A DNA stretch of 64,000 nucleotides from a bacterium (GTDB lineage Bacteria; Cyanobacteriota; Vampirovibrionia; Obscuribacterales; Obscuribacteraceae). Positions 1 to 9,323 of this stretch are shown here, in pieces. Position 1 is the stretch's first letter. Every line of letters begins with the position of its first letter. The DNA is taken from contig WGMS01000018.1 in the NCBI GenBank assembly GCA_016124935.1, positions 62,001-126,000 on the forward strand, written 5' to 3'. A program made the translations under genes and the position numbers. The notes beneath the pieces are model-generated. The model saw only the letters and a program-made list of their open reading frames with translations. It made no database searches and had not been told where the DNA came from.

Positions 1-603
1 CGCGGCAGCAACAAGAATACCACCACCTATGTAAGCCGCTGCGTTTTCGGTCCCTATTTCAACAACGGCATAGACTTCGTCCAGGGTCGCCTGAGCGTCT
101 CCAACTGCCTGTTTCTAGGAGCGGCTCTCTCCAACCTCAAGTTCGAACCGACTTCCTCAGACACGGGCGCCATCGCCAGAATAAACCGATGTACTTTCTA
201 TGAGCCTAATTTCTCCGGATTCTCGCGCTATCCTTACAACCTCTACCAGCTTTCGACCAACGGCAATGGCTCGGTCAGAGTGCGCAATTCCATAGTCTAT
301 GGCGGCTCTATCCATGTGGCTGCCGGTCAGAACGTGAACGGAGGCGGCAACATCCAGTACAGGGTGACCGGCAACACCCAGGCGCTCGCCCCGGATCTCG
401 TCGACCCGCAATTCGTCAACGACAGCCAGCTGTCTGCACCGATAACCGCCACCACCATCCGTCCCCGCACCTGGACCGAACAGAGCTATGCCCTCCAGGC
501 AGGCTCCCCGGCAGAGAATCGAGGCTCCACCATAGTAGATGTCACCAGCCTGGTGCCTGCCTATGGTCCGACCTCCTCTCTTCCTCCCCTGGGCGGTCCT
601 TGA
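1..603 (+). CDS. C-terminal part of a right-handed beta-helix-like protein (5' end outside window)
   Basis: The frame is open from base 1 to a TGA at 601-603, so the start lies upstream of the window. The 200 visible residues hold irregular repeats of short hydrophobic strands separated by Asn/Gly turns, such as VSNCLFLG, INRCTFYEP and VRNSIVYGG. This pattern is typical of parallel beta-helix (pectate-lyase-like, DUF1565/NosD-type) proteins, where Asn ladders stack. The tail (ALQAGSPAENRGS) matches the usual end of such proteins, in which a SPAIDAG-like motif follows the last coil. No catalytic residues can be named. It is probably exported, but the N-terminus is not visible. A GTG at 280 could be read as a start but lies inside the repeat and is not credible. 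Confidence 0.6.
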   Translation, partial: RGSNKNTTTYVSRCVFGPYFNNGIDFVQGRLSVSNCLFLGAALSNLKFEPTSSDTGAIARINRCTFYEPNFSGFSRYPYNLYQLSTNGNGSVRVRNSIVYGGSIHVAAGQNVNGGGNIQYRVTGNTQALAPDLVDPQFVNDSQLSAPITATTIRPRTWTEQSYALQAGSPAENRGSTIVDVTSLVPAYGPTSSLPPLGGP

Positions 604-697
604 TCCGAGATCGTACTTTAAAAGAGCTGGGCGAAATATTACTTGAATTTTTCCGACTTCGTATGAGGTGAGACCCATCCGGTGGTATCTTATCTTC

Positions 698-1615
698 ATG
701 CGAAGCCACTCTTTTCTAGTCCCGATATCGCTAGCCCTGGTCGTCTTGATCTGGGGGCTCAATACTGTGGCGGTCAAAGCTCTCTATCAGCATATTTCGC
801 CGGTGGCTTATTTAGGAACCCGTTTTCTCACCCTTCTTCCCCTGGTTTATCTACTGGCCCGGTTCACCGGTCACAAAATAGAATTGAAAGAAGGCACCCT
901 CAAACAGCTTCTAGCAGCCAGCCTGTTGGGCTTCGGCATTCCTCAGTTGCTCGGCTATATCGCCCTCGACCACACCAGCGCTTTCGCTTCATCTCTGATA
1001 GGCGCCACCAGCCCGATTGCCACCCTGGCCATCTGTGCCGTCATGCGCTACGAAACCGTCACCGGTGCCCGCTGGCTTGGAGCCTTCATCTGTATCACCG
1101 GTCTTCTGATTTTCCAGGGCTGCTTCACCGGCACCCTCACCGCCCAGGGCGGCGAAGGCATGGCCCTGGCTGCAGCTGTGATGGCGAGCATCCATACTGT
1201 CATGGTCGGCAGATTAGTCCGTCACTACCATCCTATTTTGCTTCTATTCTGGATCATGACCCTGAGCGCTCTTATGATCACCCCCTTCTGTCTGGGAAGC
1301 CTCCTGGCTCAATCCTGGTCGGCTGTCACCATCGCCGACTGGAGCCTTATCCTAGGGTCTGCCATCCTGCCTATACTGGTCGGTCATCCACTATGGCACT
1401 GGGCAATCAAACACCTGGGAGCCGGTGCTTCGTCCTTATGGGTATTGCTCTGCCCTCTCGTGGCTGGAACTTTCAGCGTTATCTTTCTGGGCGCCAAAGT
1501 CTATCCCCACGAAACAATGGGGGCGATGGTGGCGCTCTCCGGTCTGCTACTCTCTCAGCTTCCCCGGGAGAAACTGGTCAAGGCTGTGGCCTATCTGAAA
1601 CGGGCTCGGTCCTAA
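698..1615 (+). CDS. EamA/DMT-family permease
   Basis: The product has 305 residues and about ten hydrophobic helices in two homologous halves, the layout of EamA (RhaT/YdcZ-like) drug/metabolite transporters in the inner membrane. The first helix carries the family-typical LVVLIWGLNTVAVK, with Trp-Gly in TM1. The second half (VLLCPLVAGTFSVIFLGAKV) repeats the EamA signature near TM8-9. The substrate cannot be told from sequence. I start at ATG 698 so that the protein begins directly before TM1; an in-frame GTG at 668 would add ten residues. The stop codon interlocks with the stop of the convergent dehydrogenase gene (overlap 1612-1615). An overlapping frame of similar length is a shadow. Confidence 0.8.
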   Translation: MRSHSFLVPISLALVVLIWGLNTVAVKALYQHISPVAYLGTRFLTLLPLVYLLARFTGHKIELKEGTLKQLLAASLLGFGIPQLLGYIALDHTSAFASSLIGATSPIATLAICAVMRYETVTGARWLGAFICITGLLIFQGCFTGTLTAQGGEGMALAAAVMASIHTVMVGRLVRHYHPILLLFWIMTLSALMITPFCLGSLLAQSWSAVTIADWSLILGSAILPILVGHPLWHWAIKHLGAGASSLWVLLCPLVAGTFSVIFLGAKVYPHETMGAMVALSGLLLSQLPREKLVKAVAYLKRARS

Positions 1616-2805
1616 ATCAAAAGGTCTTTACGTGCATGGACGAAACGCTTCAATAGAGGCGCCGGTCGATAGCGCTCTCCATAAAGTTCGAAATTCTGTT
1701 CGATCATCGAAAGACATTCAGGCAAACCTATATCATGGGCAAGCTGCAACGGTCCCCGACGCATTCCTAATCCTGCCATCAGGGCAGGGTCGAGATCCTG
1801 AGGATTGCATACTCTCTCTTGCAGAGCAAGAAAAGCTTCATTGATCATCGGCAAAAAAAGCTGCTCAACTTTGAAGTCCATTTTTTTTACTTTGGATTTT
1901 TTCTTCTTTCCTTTGACAAATTCATCAATCTCGGGATTAGGTCCGGTTTTCTTGCGGGTTTCAGGGTCATAGAGATAGAAGCCTTTGCCGGTCTTGCGAC
2001 CCAAAAGATTGCGTTCGACCATATTCTCGAGAATATCAGGAACAGCAAAGCGGGGACCGTATTCTTGATGATTGAAACGACAGACGGCAAGCCCGATATC
2101 GGCACCGTTCATATCGCGCAGGGCAAGGGGTCCTATCGGCACGACATAGTCTGCCGCAGCTTTATCAATCTCTTCGATGGTGGCAAGACCTTCTGAAAGG
2201 CACCAGAGCGACTCGTTCATATAGCGCCCCAGCAAGCGGTTGACCAGAAATGAGGGACATTCATCAACCCGCACGGCCAGCTTGCCCAGGGCGCGCCCAA
2301 GGGCAAGACAGGTCTCGACGGTCTCCTCTGCTGTCTCCAAACCCGGTATCACTTCCACAAGCTTCATAAGATGAGCCGGATTGAAAAAATGAAGACCAAT
2401 AACTTTATCCGGCCGCACAGTAAAAGCGCCTATCTGGCTGATTGAAAGACTGGAGGTGTTGGTGGCGAGAATGGCATTGACATTGCAATATTCATCTAAC
2501 TCACGAAAAACCTTCTCTTTGATCTCTAGTCTCTCCGGCACCGCTTCTATGGCAAGATCAACTTCCGCGAAACCATCGAAGCTTGTGGTAGGGGTAATTC
2601 TGTTACGCTCTGCTAAAAGCGCCTCTGCCGACATCCCTCTGGCTTCACGTTTCTGGTTGATACGATCGATGTTCTCGATCCCTTTTTGAAGAAGCTCCTC
2701 GTTCACCTCTTTGAGAATGACATCGAAGCCGTGACTGGCGAGAGCAACTGCTATGGATGCCCCCATGGTGCCGGCACCGACCACTGCGACACTGCTAACT
2801 TCCAT
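1612..2805 (-). CDS. 3-hydroxyacyl-CoA dehydrogenase (FadB-type, without hydratase domain)
   Basis: It oxidises 3-hydroxyacyl-CoA to 3-ketoacyl-CoA with NAD+, in fatty-acid oxidation or butanoate/polyhydroxybutyrate metabolism, in the cytosol. The N-terminus has the Rossmann motif VAVVGAGTMG (residues about 5-14). The catalytic histidine lies in GLHFFNPAHLM. The NAD domain is followed by two all-helical 3HCDH C-terminal domains; the second (LFLPMINEAFLALQE onward) makes the protein 397 residues instead of the roughly 285 of a simple Hbd. That is the layout of the dehydrogenase half of FadB. A Lys-rich linker (GKKKKSKVKK) separates the domains. ATG 2805 is chosen because AGAGGAG lies five to eight bases upstream; the longer frame to 2832 has no such site. 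Confidence 0.88.
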   Translation of the reverse strand: MEVSSVAVVGAGTMGASIAVALASHGFDVILKEVNEELLQKGIENIDRINQKREARGMSAEALLAERNRITPTTSFDGFAEVDLAIEAVPERLEIKEKVFRELDEYCNVNAILATNTSSLSISQIGAFTVRPDKVIGLHFFNPAHLMKLVEVIPGLETAEETVETCLALGRALGKLAVRVDECPSFLVNRLLGRYMNESLWCLSEGLATIEEIDKAAADYVVPIGPLALRDMNGADIGLAVCRFNHQEYGPRFAVPDILENMVERNLLGRKTGKGFYLYDPETRKKTGPNPEIDEFVKGKKKKSKVKKMDFKVEQLFLPMINEAFLALQERVCNPQDLDPALMAGLGMRRGPLQLAHDIGLPECLSMIEQNFELYGERYRPAPLLKRFVHARKDLLI

Positions 2806-3207
2806 GGAACTCCTCTTAATCGGGGCAAGCACTATACAGGTAGATCATTTCATATATGTACTTGATCTGATCTGTACTGAGAGACATCATAGTTTTACAT
2901 CAATCCGATGCCCTTTTTCCTCTTGACGACAATGGTAATAACCCCCTTCAAACATTAAGGAAAAATGAAGGCACCAAATCCGGCATCGCAGAACCGCTGG
3001 CGGATTACGGCCTTTTTGCAAGTGCAGTAAGCCATAGCGGCTTTTCGATTTAATCACTTGACATCACTGATTTTATGAAAAAAGCCTAGTAATTTCGTAA
3101 TGTTTCGTTAAACTAGAGTGGTAGGTTGAGTTTTCAGAAGTCTACTGCCATCGTGCAAAATTTATAGGTGTCCTGCGAGTCAGACCCAGACGGGTCGGGA
3201 GGCGGTT
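2806..3207. other. Intergenic region between divergent genes
   Basis: This 400-base spacer separates the divergent dehydrogenase gene and the small membrane-protein gene, so it should hold promoters for both. A TTGACA sits at 3058-3063 on the + strand, but I could not find a convincing -10 at 16-18 bases from it. A Shine-Dalgarno-like GGGAGG ends about five bases before the ATG at 3208. I see no ORF, RNA gene or long repeat. Confidence 0.4.
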
Positions 3208-3639
3208 ATGTTCGCATACGCCCTTATAGCTGCCGAGCTGTTGATATTCTCTTTAGTGTTCTACTTGATTTTCATCAAAGAACCGAAGCAGTTCGAAGTT
3301 AAAGAAAATCTCTGGGGCTTTTATGGTCCCGAAGGAAAGAATGAACCCACTTATCTCAAGCCGTTCATGACCACGGTAGAGAACAAAGTCGCCTTTCCTC
3401 AACAAGCAGAAAGTTCCCTCCAGAAAGGCAAGAACAAGCACAAGATCAATTCTCAGTTCAAGCGCATGGTCAAGCGCACCAGACATGGTGTTAGAGGATT
3501 GTCAAGAGGAGCCCAGCAAGAGCTCAAGAACGGCTGGATTCTCATAGAAGAAGAGCAATCCAGAAGCAGCTTGAGACTCAGCAATCTTCTCGCTTATCTA
3601 GGCCGGTTACTGACCAGCTTGAGCGCCAGAGTGTCCTGA
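3208..3639 (+). CDS. Small single-pass membrane protein, unknown function
   Basis: A 143-residue protein that I do not recognise. Residues 3-23 form one hydrophobic helix (AYALIAAELLIFSLVFYLIF), followed by a soluble tail rich in Lys and Arg (SQFKRMVKRTRHGVRG) that is predicted to lie in the cytoplasm under the positive-inside rule. The start is well supported: GGGAGG precedes the ATG by five bases. A clear intrinsic terminator at 3688-3722 ends the unit, so the gene is monocistronic. The upstream spacer of about 400 bases suggests independent control. Confidence 0.6.
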   Translation: MFAYALIAAELLIFSLVFYLIFIKEPKQFEVKENLWGFYGPEGKNEPTYLKPFMTTVENKVAFPQQAESSLQKGKNKHKINSQFKRMVKRTRHGVRGLSRGAQQELKNGWILIEEEQSRSSLRLSNLLAYLGRLLTSLSARVS

Positions 3640-3687
3640 TAGCTGGTAAAATCAGTTAAACAGCTCTCCAGGTTATAGAGAATCTAG

Positions 3688-3722
3688 AACAGGAATCGCA
3701 TCAAATCGATTCCTGTTTTTTT
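3688..3722 (+). terminator. Rho-independent terminator
   Basis: An 11-bp perfect inverted repeat (AACAGGAATCG and CGATTCCTGTT) with an 8-base loop is followed directly by a run of T. It lies 49 bases after the stop of the small membrane-protein gene and before the OppF gene, so it isolates the two. Confidence 0.9.
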
Positions 3723-3807
3723 ATCGCAGCCTTCCTTCGCCAAACCTTGTCAATATGTCACTATTAATGTCCCAACAGCTTCTACCACGACTCGACAAGA
3801 AGATCTA

Positions 3808-4800
3808 ATGACCGGCGATAACAAGAACACCCTGGTGAAAATAAGCGGATTGAAGAAACACTTTCCTATTCGCAAAGGCTTCTTCAACCGGCAGGTAGGC
3901 GCGGTGCGGGCCCTCGACGGGATTGATCTGGAAATCAAAGAAGGAGAGACCCTCGGTCTTGTCGGCGAATCAGGCTGCGGTAAGTCGACCCTGGGTAGGG
4001 TGATGCTGCGTCTTCTGCCTGCCACCGAAGGCGAGGTCAAATTCCAGAACAGAGATATTTTAACCCTGGGCGAAAAAGAGATGAAAGCTCTGAGAAAGTA
4101 TCTCCAGATCGTCTTTCAAAATCCCTATGCCAGCCTCGATCCGAGAATGACTATCAATCAGATAGTGGCGGAGCCTCTAGAAGTACATCGAGTCGCCGGC
4201 GGACAGGAGCTGAAAACAAAAGTGCTGGAGCTTCTGGATCTGGTCGGTCTGGCAAAAGAGATGGCAGAGCGCTATCCCCATGAATTCTCAGGCGGTCAGA
4301 GGCAGCGCATCGGCATCGCCAGGGCACTGGCGCTTCGACCCCGCTTAATAGTAGCCGATGAACCGGTTTCAGCCTTAGACGTAAGCGTCCAGGCTCAGAT
4401 TCTCAATCTCTTGATCGATTTAAAGAAAGAGTTCAATCTGACCTATCTTTTCATCGCCCACAACCTCGATGTGGTGCGTTATATCAGTGACCGAATCGCT
4501 GTTATGTATCTGGGCAAGATAGTCGAAATAGGCAACTGTGCGGAAGTATATGAAAAACCACTTCATCCCTATGCCCAGGCTCTTATCTCGGCGGCTCCGG
4601 TACCCGATCCCCACTTTGATAGAAGCAATCGCATACTTCTAGAAGGTGATCTGCCCAGCCCCGCTAATCCGCCTGCCGGTTGCCGCTTCCATACCAGATG
4701 CCCGATAGCGAGAGACCGCTGCAAAACAGAAGAGCCCGAATTGCGCGAGATAGAGCCGGGACATTTTTCTGCCTGTCACTTCGCCGAAGAGCTGCTTTGA
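3808..4800 (+). CDS. Oligopeptide/dipeptide ABC transporter ATP-binding protein (OppF/DppF type)
   Basis: This is the cytoplasmic ATPase of a peptide (or nickel/opine) importer. Walker A is GESGCGKST (residues 53-61), the Q-loop sits in IVFQNPYASLDPR, the ABC signature is SGGQRQR (about 160) and Walker B is LIVADEPVSALD (about 180-191), followed by the H-loop in FIAHNLDVV. The C-terminal oligo/dipeptide-transporter extension with its cysteines (CRFHTRCPIARDRC, about 292-305) is typical of OppD/OppF and may bind an Fe-S cluster. At 330 residues it has the usual OppF length. The partner permeases, OppD and binding protein are not in the window, so this is an orphan ATPase whose partners lie elsewhere. 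It overlaps the convergent RND gene by 25 bases. Confidence 0.85.
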   Translation: MTGDNKNTLVKISGLKKHFPIRKGFFNRQVGAVRALDGIDLEIKEGETLGLVGESGCGKSTLGRVMLRLLPATEGEVKFQNRDILTLGEKEMKALRKYLQIVFQNPYASLDPRMTINQIVAEPLEVHRVAGGQELKTKVLELLDLVGLAKEMAERYPHEFSGGQRQRIGIARALALRPRLIVADEPVSALDVSVQAQILNLLIDLKKEFNLTYLFIAHNLDVVRYISDRIAVMYLGKIVEIGNCAEVYEKPLHPYAQALISAAPVPDPHFDRSNRILLEGDLPSPANPPAGCRFHTRCPIARDRCKTEEPELREIEPGHFSACHFAEELL

Positions 4801-7800
4801 TTTTTTTTGTTAGCCATCATTGAATATATAGAAGGCAGGACGATCAAAGTAAGCAGGGTAGATGTAATCAGCCCTCCGATAACTACAGTGGCAAGCGGTC
4901 TCTGGACCTCCGCTCCCACCGAACTGGCGAAAGCCATGGGCAAGAAACCGAAAGAAGCGACCATAGCCGTCATCAACACCGGACGTAATCTTCTGCGCGC
5001 GGACAAAATTGCGGCCTGACGGGGCTTGATACCAAGCTCCTTTTCCAATTGCAAAATGGTCGATACCAGAACCACTCCGTTCATTACAGCGACCCCGAAA
5101 AGTGCTATAAATCCAACTGCCGCAGTGACAGAAAATGGCATGCCCCGCAAAAGAAGCGCGAAAATACCGCCTGAAAATGCCAGGGGAATATTTAAAAACA
5201 CTATCAATCCAGGTCTGACACTATCATAGAGAGCAAAGAGCAGTGCGAAGATCATAAGCAAAGTCATAGGCACCAGGATCATCAACCTGTCCTGGGCCGC
5301 TTTCATATTTTCGAACTGACCACCCCATTCGATACGATAGCCGCTGGGCAATTTGATAGATTCAACCTTAGTCTGTGCCTCTTCTACATAGCCGCCAAGA
5401 TCTCGTCCTCTTACATTGGTTTGCACGGTAAAAAATCGATCTCCCTGGCGATGAGATATTTGTGCCGCCCCCTCCCTTCTCAAAATTCTGGCGACCTGTC
5501 CAAGCGGAACCAGATCACCTCCTGTCATCATCACCGGCAGGGAAGCGAGATCTTCGCCTCTTTTCATAACCGCAGGATCGAACCGTACTGACAAATCAAA
5601 ACGAGGTTTTCCTTCAAAGACAACACCGACCACTTTACCATCCTGGGCTGCTGATACCGCATCCAGTGCATCTCTGACACTTACTCCATAGCCTGCCAGC
5701 GCAGCCGGATCCAATCTGGCAGTCATCGTAGGCAAACCGACTGTCTGCTCGAGCTTCATATCCGATGCCCCGGGCACTTTCGATAGCACCGCCGCCACTT
5801 CTCCCCCCAGCGCCCTCAGTCTATCTGTATCCGGTCCAAAAATTCGTACTGCTATATCGCCCTTGGAGCCGGCCACCAACTCGTTCATTCTCTGCTCTAT
5901 AGGCTGAGAAGTAGAGAAGCAAATTCCCGGAAGGCTGCGCTTCAACTTATTATTTATATCGCTTTCAATATCCTGCTGAGTCAAGCCTGAACGCCATAGA
6001 GACCTATCTTTAAATATCACGAAAGTATCAGTTTCATCAGAACCCATCGGATCAAAAGCAATCTCAGAATGACCGGTGCGCGATAGTACTTGAGAAACCT
6101 CGGGAATCTCCTTGATAATCTTCTCGACAAGAGTGGTCTGTTGATCCGCGGTCTTTAGAGAGCCAGACATCGGTCGATTTATAGTAAGGACAACCGATCC
6201 CTCCTTCAAAACCGGTATGAACTCCGAACCCAGAAGAGGAAAGCATATTAGGCTGAAAGTGAAAAGCAAGAGAGAAAAGGTTCCAACAACAATAGGATAT
6301 CGAACCGCCACCAGCAAAAAACTGCGATAGGGCTTTTTCAAAACCCGGATCAAAAGGCTTTCATGGTCGACCAGCTTGGCCGGCAGTATCGAATAAGTCA
6401 GAGATGGAGTGACAAAAAGAGCAATAGCCAGAGCCGTAAGAAGCCCGAAGATAACGGTGAGAGCCATAGGCTGAAATGTCTTTCCTGAGACACCAGGTAG
6501 AAACAGTACTGGTAGATAGACAATGGTAATGATTAGAATCGCAAAGAAAACCGGTGCGGCAACTTCTGAAGCAGCCGCTTTTACAGCATGCAAACGCCGG
6601 ATTCCAGAAGGCCTTGCAGCAAGCTTGCATACAATATTTTCCACCATGACCACAGAACCATCTATTAAAATTCCGAAGTCTATCGCACCTAAAGAAAGCA
6701 AATTGGCAGAGGTGCCTGTCAATCGCAAAAAAATCAGTGAACCGGACAGCGCCATAGGGATAGCCAGGGCGGCGATGATACCACCTCTGACACCGCCTAG
6801 AAGGAGGAAGAGAACGACAAGAACCAGCAAGGCTCCATAAGCAAGATTATGCCAGACCGTATCGATGGTCTTGTCGACTAACCAGATGCGATTATAAAAA
6901 GACTTGACCGAGACACCATCAGGAAGCGTGGCGGAGATCTCTTCTAATTTTTTATCGACCGCATCGACAACAGCTTTGGTGCTTTCGCCCTTTCTCATTA
7001 TGACGATACCAATAACGGTAGGACCGGAGCCATTCTGGGTAACCGAACTCTGGGCAAGTTTGGAGCCGATCACACATTCTCCCAGATCGCGAACACGAAC
7101 CACTCCGCTGCCAGCCGGGCCTTTTTTAACAACCACATTGCCAATATCTTTTGTGGAGGTGAGCATGCCCTCTCCTCGCAGAAGGATCTGATCATCGCCC
7201 TCCAGGAGATATCCGCCTCCGGCGTTAGCATTGTTTTCTGATAAAGCGGCCAACACCTGGCCGATTGAAATATGATAACCGTGCATGCGTTCAGGATTGA
7301 GCCAGACTTGATACTCCTTGACCTGGCCGCCCATAGACTGAACTTCATCCACACCAGGCACCGTTTTTAATACCGGATTCACATGCCAGTCCAGCATCTC
7401 TCGCAGTTGCATAGGACTGTAACCATCTCCTCTGATCTCGAATTGATAGACCTCGCCAAGACCGGTGGCTATCGGTCCCAGAGTCATGTTCACCGAAATA
7501 TTCGCCGGGATGTTTTCCCTGGCTTGACGCAACTTTTCATTAACCTGTTGCCTGGCCCAGTATATGTCGGTACCATCCTCGAAAACCGCAGTTACTTGAG
7601 AGAGCGCATATTTGGAGACCGATCTCTGTAGAATAAGCCTGGGGAGACTCTGCAGAGCAAGCTCCACAGGATAGGTTATATATTGCTCTACCTCGAGAGG
7701 AGCCAACCCCCTGGCGGAAGTCGTGACAGTGACCTGCACATTCGAGACATCCGGAACCGCATCCACCCGCAAGGTGCTATAGGCCCAGACTCCGGCAAGA

Positions 7801-7910
7801 AGCAGACCCAGTGAGAATACCACCACAAGAACGTTTCTCTCCAGAGCCGCCTGAACAAGCCTCTCCAGTAATCCGAGACTTTGCTCTTGATCTAAGCTAT
7901 TCACTGGCAT
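4776..7910 (-). CDS. CzcA-type heavy-metal efflux RND pump
   Basis: This is the inner-membrane proton/metal antiporter of a tripartite efflux complex. The 1044 residues have the standard RND layout: a TM helix near residue 30, a large periplasmic porter loop, a helix bundle, a second porter loop and a second bundle. TM4 carries DFGILIDGSVVMVEN (about 407-421), with the Asp-Asp-Glu relay that defines the HME-RND branch for divalent ions such as Zn, Co, Cd or Ni; Cu/Ag-type CusA lacks the first Asp. The metal specificity is therefore inferred, not proven. ATG 7910 is preceded in frame by GTG 7913. The gene overlaps the adaptor gene upstream (7897-7910), so translation is probably coupled. No outer-membrane factor gene follows. 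Confidence 0.88.
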   Translation of the reverse strand: MPVNSLDQEQSLGLLERLVQAALERNVLVVVFSLGLLLAGVWAYSTLRVDAVPDVSNVQVTVTTSARGLAPLEVEQYITYPVELALQSLPRLILQRSVSKYALSQVTAVFEDGTDIYWARQQVNEKLRQARENIPANISVNMTLGPIATGLGEVYQFEIRGDGYSPMQLREMLDWHVNPVLKTVPGVDEVQSMGGQVKEYQVWLNPERMHGYHISIGQVLAALSENNANAGGGYLLEGDDQILLRGEGMLTSTKDIGNVVVKKGPAGSGVVRVRDLGECVIGSKLAQSSVTQNGSGPTVIGIVIMRKGESTKAVVDAVDKKLEEISATLPDGVSVKSFYNRIWLVDKTIDTVWHNLAYGALLVLVVLFLLLGGVRGGIIAALAIPMALSGSLIFLRLTGTSANLLSLGAIDFGILIDGSVVMVENIVCKLAARPSGIRRLHAVKAAASEVAAPVFFAILIITIVYLPVLFLPGVSGKTFQPMALTVIFGLLTALAIALFVTPSLTYSILPAKLVDHESLLIRVLKKPYRSFLLVAVRYPIVVGTFSLLLFTFSLICFPLLGSEFIPVLKEGSVVLTINRPMSGSLKTADQQTTLVEKIIKEIPEVSQVLSRTGHSEIAFDPMGSDETDTFVIFKDRSLWRSGLTQQDIESDINNKLKRSLPGICFSTSQPIEQRMNELVAGSKGDIAVRIFGPDTDRLRALGGEVAAVLSKVPGASDMKLEQTVGLPTMTARLDPAALAGYGVSVRDALDAVSAAQDGKVVGVVFEGKPRFDLSVRFDPAVMKRGEDLASLPVMMTGGDLVPLGQVARILRREGAAQISHRQGDRFFTVQTNVRGRDLGGYVEEAQTKVESIKLPSGYRIEWGGQFENMKAAQDRLMILVPMTLLMIFALLFALYDSVRPGLIVFLNIPLAFSGGIFALLLRGMPFSVTAAVGFIALFGVAVMNGVVLVSTILQLEKELGIKPRQAAILSARRRLRPVLMTAMVASFGFLPMAFASSVGAEVQRPLATVVIGGLITSTLLTLIVLPSIYSMMANKKNQSSSSAK

Positions 7911-9243
7911 CACCGGTAATAGCCTCTCTCATCACCTCCGACTTGAGGAAGAATGCGCCATTCACCACAATCTCCTCTTCCGGTCTCAGCCCGCTATCAA
8001 TTTCGACAGCGCTACCGGAACGGTCGCCGCAAGCGACAGGACGAAGACGATATCGATGACCAGGACCTTTTACAAAGACCACATCTTTTCCATCAATAGT
8101 CTGAAGCGCCCTGGCCGGAACAGCCGGTTTGCTCGACTGAACAGGCTCGCCTTCCAGAGAAGCGATAATGAGCATTCCCGGTTTAAGAACGCGGTCAGAA
8201 TTATCTATTTCTGCCCGGACCTGGGCCGTTCTCGTATCGGCATTGAAGCTCTGAGCCAGTTTGCTCACCCGTCCACGAAAGCTTCTTCCCGGAGCACTTT
8301 CAGTTCGAAAGTTGATGTACTTACCCAGCTTGACTGTGGCCGCGAGACTCTGGGGCACTTCTAGAAGCACCCAGACTTTACGCAAATCGGCGATGGTCAT
8401 CAAAGCGGAGCTACGACCGTCAGGGTTTGAACCGATCGAGGAGCCCGGTCCTACAATCTGACCGGGGAAAACACCTTTTTTCACCACGACACCGCTCACA
8501 GGAGAGCGAATCGGCAGGCTGGAGGTAACTGTTTTGTCGGAGGTCTCGGGGCAAGCTGGATCGAACTCCTTTGAATAATCTATCTTCGGCTCGGCAAGAC
8601 CAAGTGCCCGGAGCTTTACCCTGGCGGCTTCGAGATGAGCCCGGGCGGCATTCAAAGCGCCTACTGCGGCGGCTTCTTCAGAGCGCAAAGCGACAGTCGC
8701 CGACCTGGCGTTCTCCACGTCTTTCTTGGCGGCTATTCCTTCGTTATTCAAAGCCTCGACACGCTGCTCATTGGTGCGGCTGATTTCAAGCCTGGTCTGG
8801 ATTGTTTTCAGAAGCGCTCTAGACTGACCAAGCCTGGCCAGATCTTGTAAATATGAAGCCTGGGCGTCTGAAATATCAGGACTGTTCACAAGGGCGACCG
8901 TCTCTCCGGCTTTGACCGAATCGCCGACATCGACGAGAACTCTTGCCACAATTCCATTGACCGGCGAGTAGACTATACCGGTGGAATCTGCCGGAGCTTC
9001 CACCGTGGAGGAAAGTTCCAGAGGAGCGTTTTCGACCAGAGCAAGTCTCGCCGGTACCGTCCTAATTCCAGCCACCCGCTCCTGATCCCCTGTCAACAGG
9101 ATCTCCGACCGGGATGACTTTCCTGACTTTTGAGAGTTTCCTGGCTCGACGGAAGATGCCTGGCTTCTTTCCAGAGCACAACCGCCCAGAACAGATAAAG
9201 CAAAGCCGGCCACCAGGCCGCTTCTGCATAGCTTGAAAAACAT
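7897..9243 (-). CDS. RND efflux periplasmic adaptor lipoprotein (CzcB/CusB-like)
   Basis: This membrane-fusion protein would link the CzcA-like pump to an outer-membrane channel. The N-terminus is a lipoprotein signal with lipobox VLGGC (Cys about residue 22), so it is predicted to be anchored in the inner membrane. The body has a lipoyl/barrel-sandwich half-motif (GIVARVLVDVGDSVKAGETVAL), a coiled-coil hairpin, the second sandwich half (PVSGVVVKKGVFPGQIVG) and a beta-barrel domain, the HlyD_D23/CusB order. At 448 residues the length is normal. ATG 9243 is preferred because AAAGGGA lies about eight bases upstream. It overlaps the pump gene by 14 bases, so the two are co-translated. Confidence 0.87.
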   Translation of the reverse strand: MFFKLCRSGLVAGFALSVLGGCALERSQASSVEPGNSQKSGKSSRSEILLTGDQERVAGIRTVPARLALVENAPLELSSTVEAPADSTGIVYSPVNGIVARVLVDVGDSVKAGETVALVNSPDISDAQASYLQDLARLGQSRALLKTIQTRLEISRTNEQRVEALNNEGIAAKKDVENARSATVALRSEEAAAVGALNAARAHLEAARVKLRALGLAEPKIDYSKEFDPACPETSDKTVTSSLPIRSPVSGVVVKKGVFPGQIVGPGSSIGSNPDGRSSALMTIADLRKVWVLLEVPQSLAATVKLGKYINFRTESAPGRSFRGRVSKLAQSFNADTRTAQVRAEIDNSDRVLKPGMLIIASLEGEPVQSSKPAVPARALQTIDGKDVVFVKGPGHRYRLRPVACGDRSGSAVEIDSGLRPEEEIVVNGAFFLKSEVMREAITGDASE

Positions 9244-9323
9244 AGACAATTCCCTTTATAAATAAATCCAGTCGTCTTTGAACAGTCGGCAGTAGCCGAG
9301 CTTTGCGGTTCAGAAGCTCCGAA

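Noticed and set aside
280..603. GTG at 280 as start of a 107-residue gene
   Set aside because: The frame is open back to base 1 with continuous beta-helix repeats, so this is the tail of a larger gene.
157..777. Minus-strand 206-residue frame at the left edge
   Set aside because: It is antisense to the beta-helix gene and runs into the permease, with no start signal or family resemblance.
682..1656. Long plus-strand frame overlapping the EamA permease
   Set aside because: Its translation is Arg/Pro/His/Ser-rich without domains, while the other frame gives a clear ten-helix permease.
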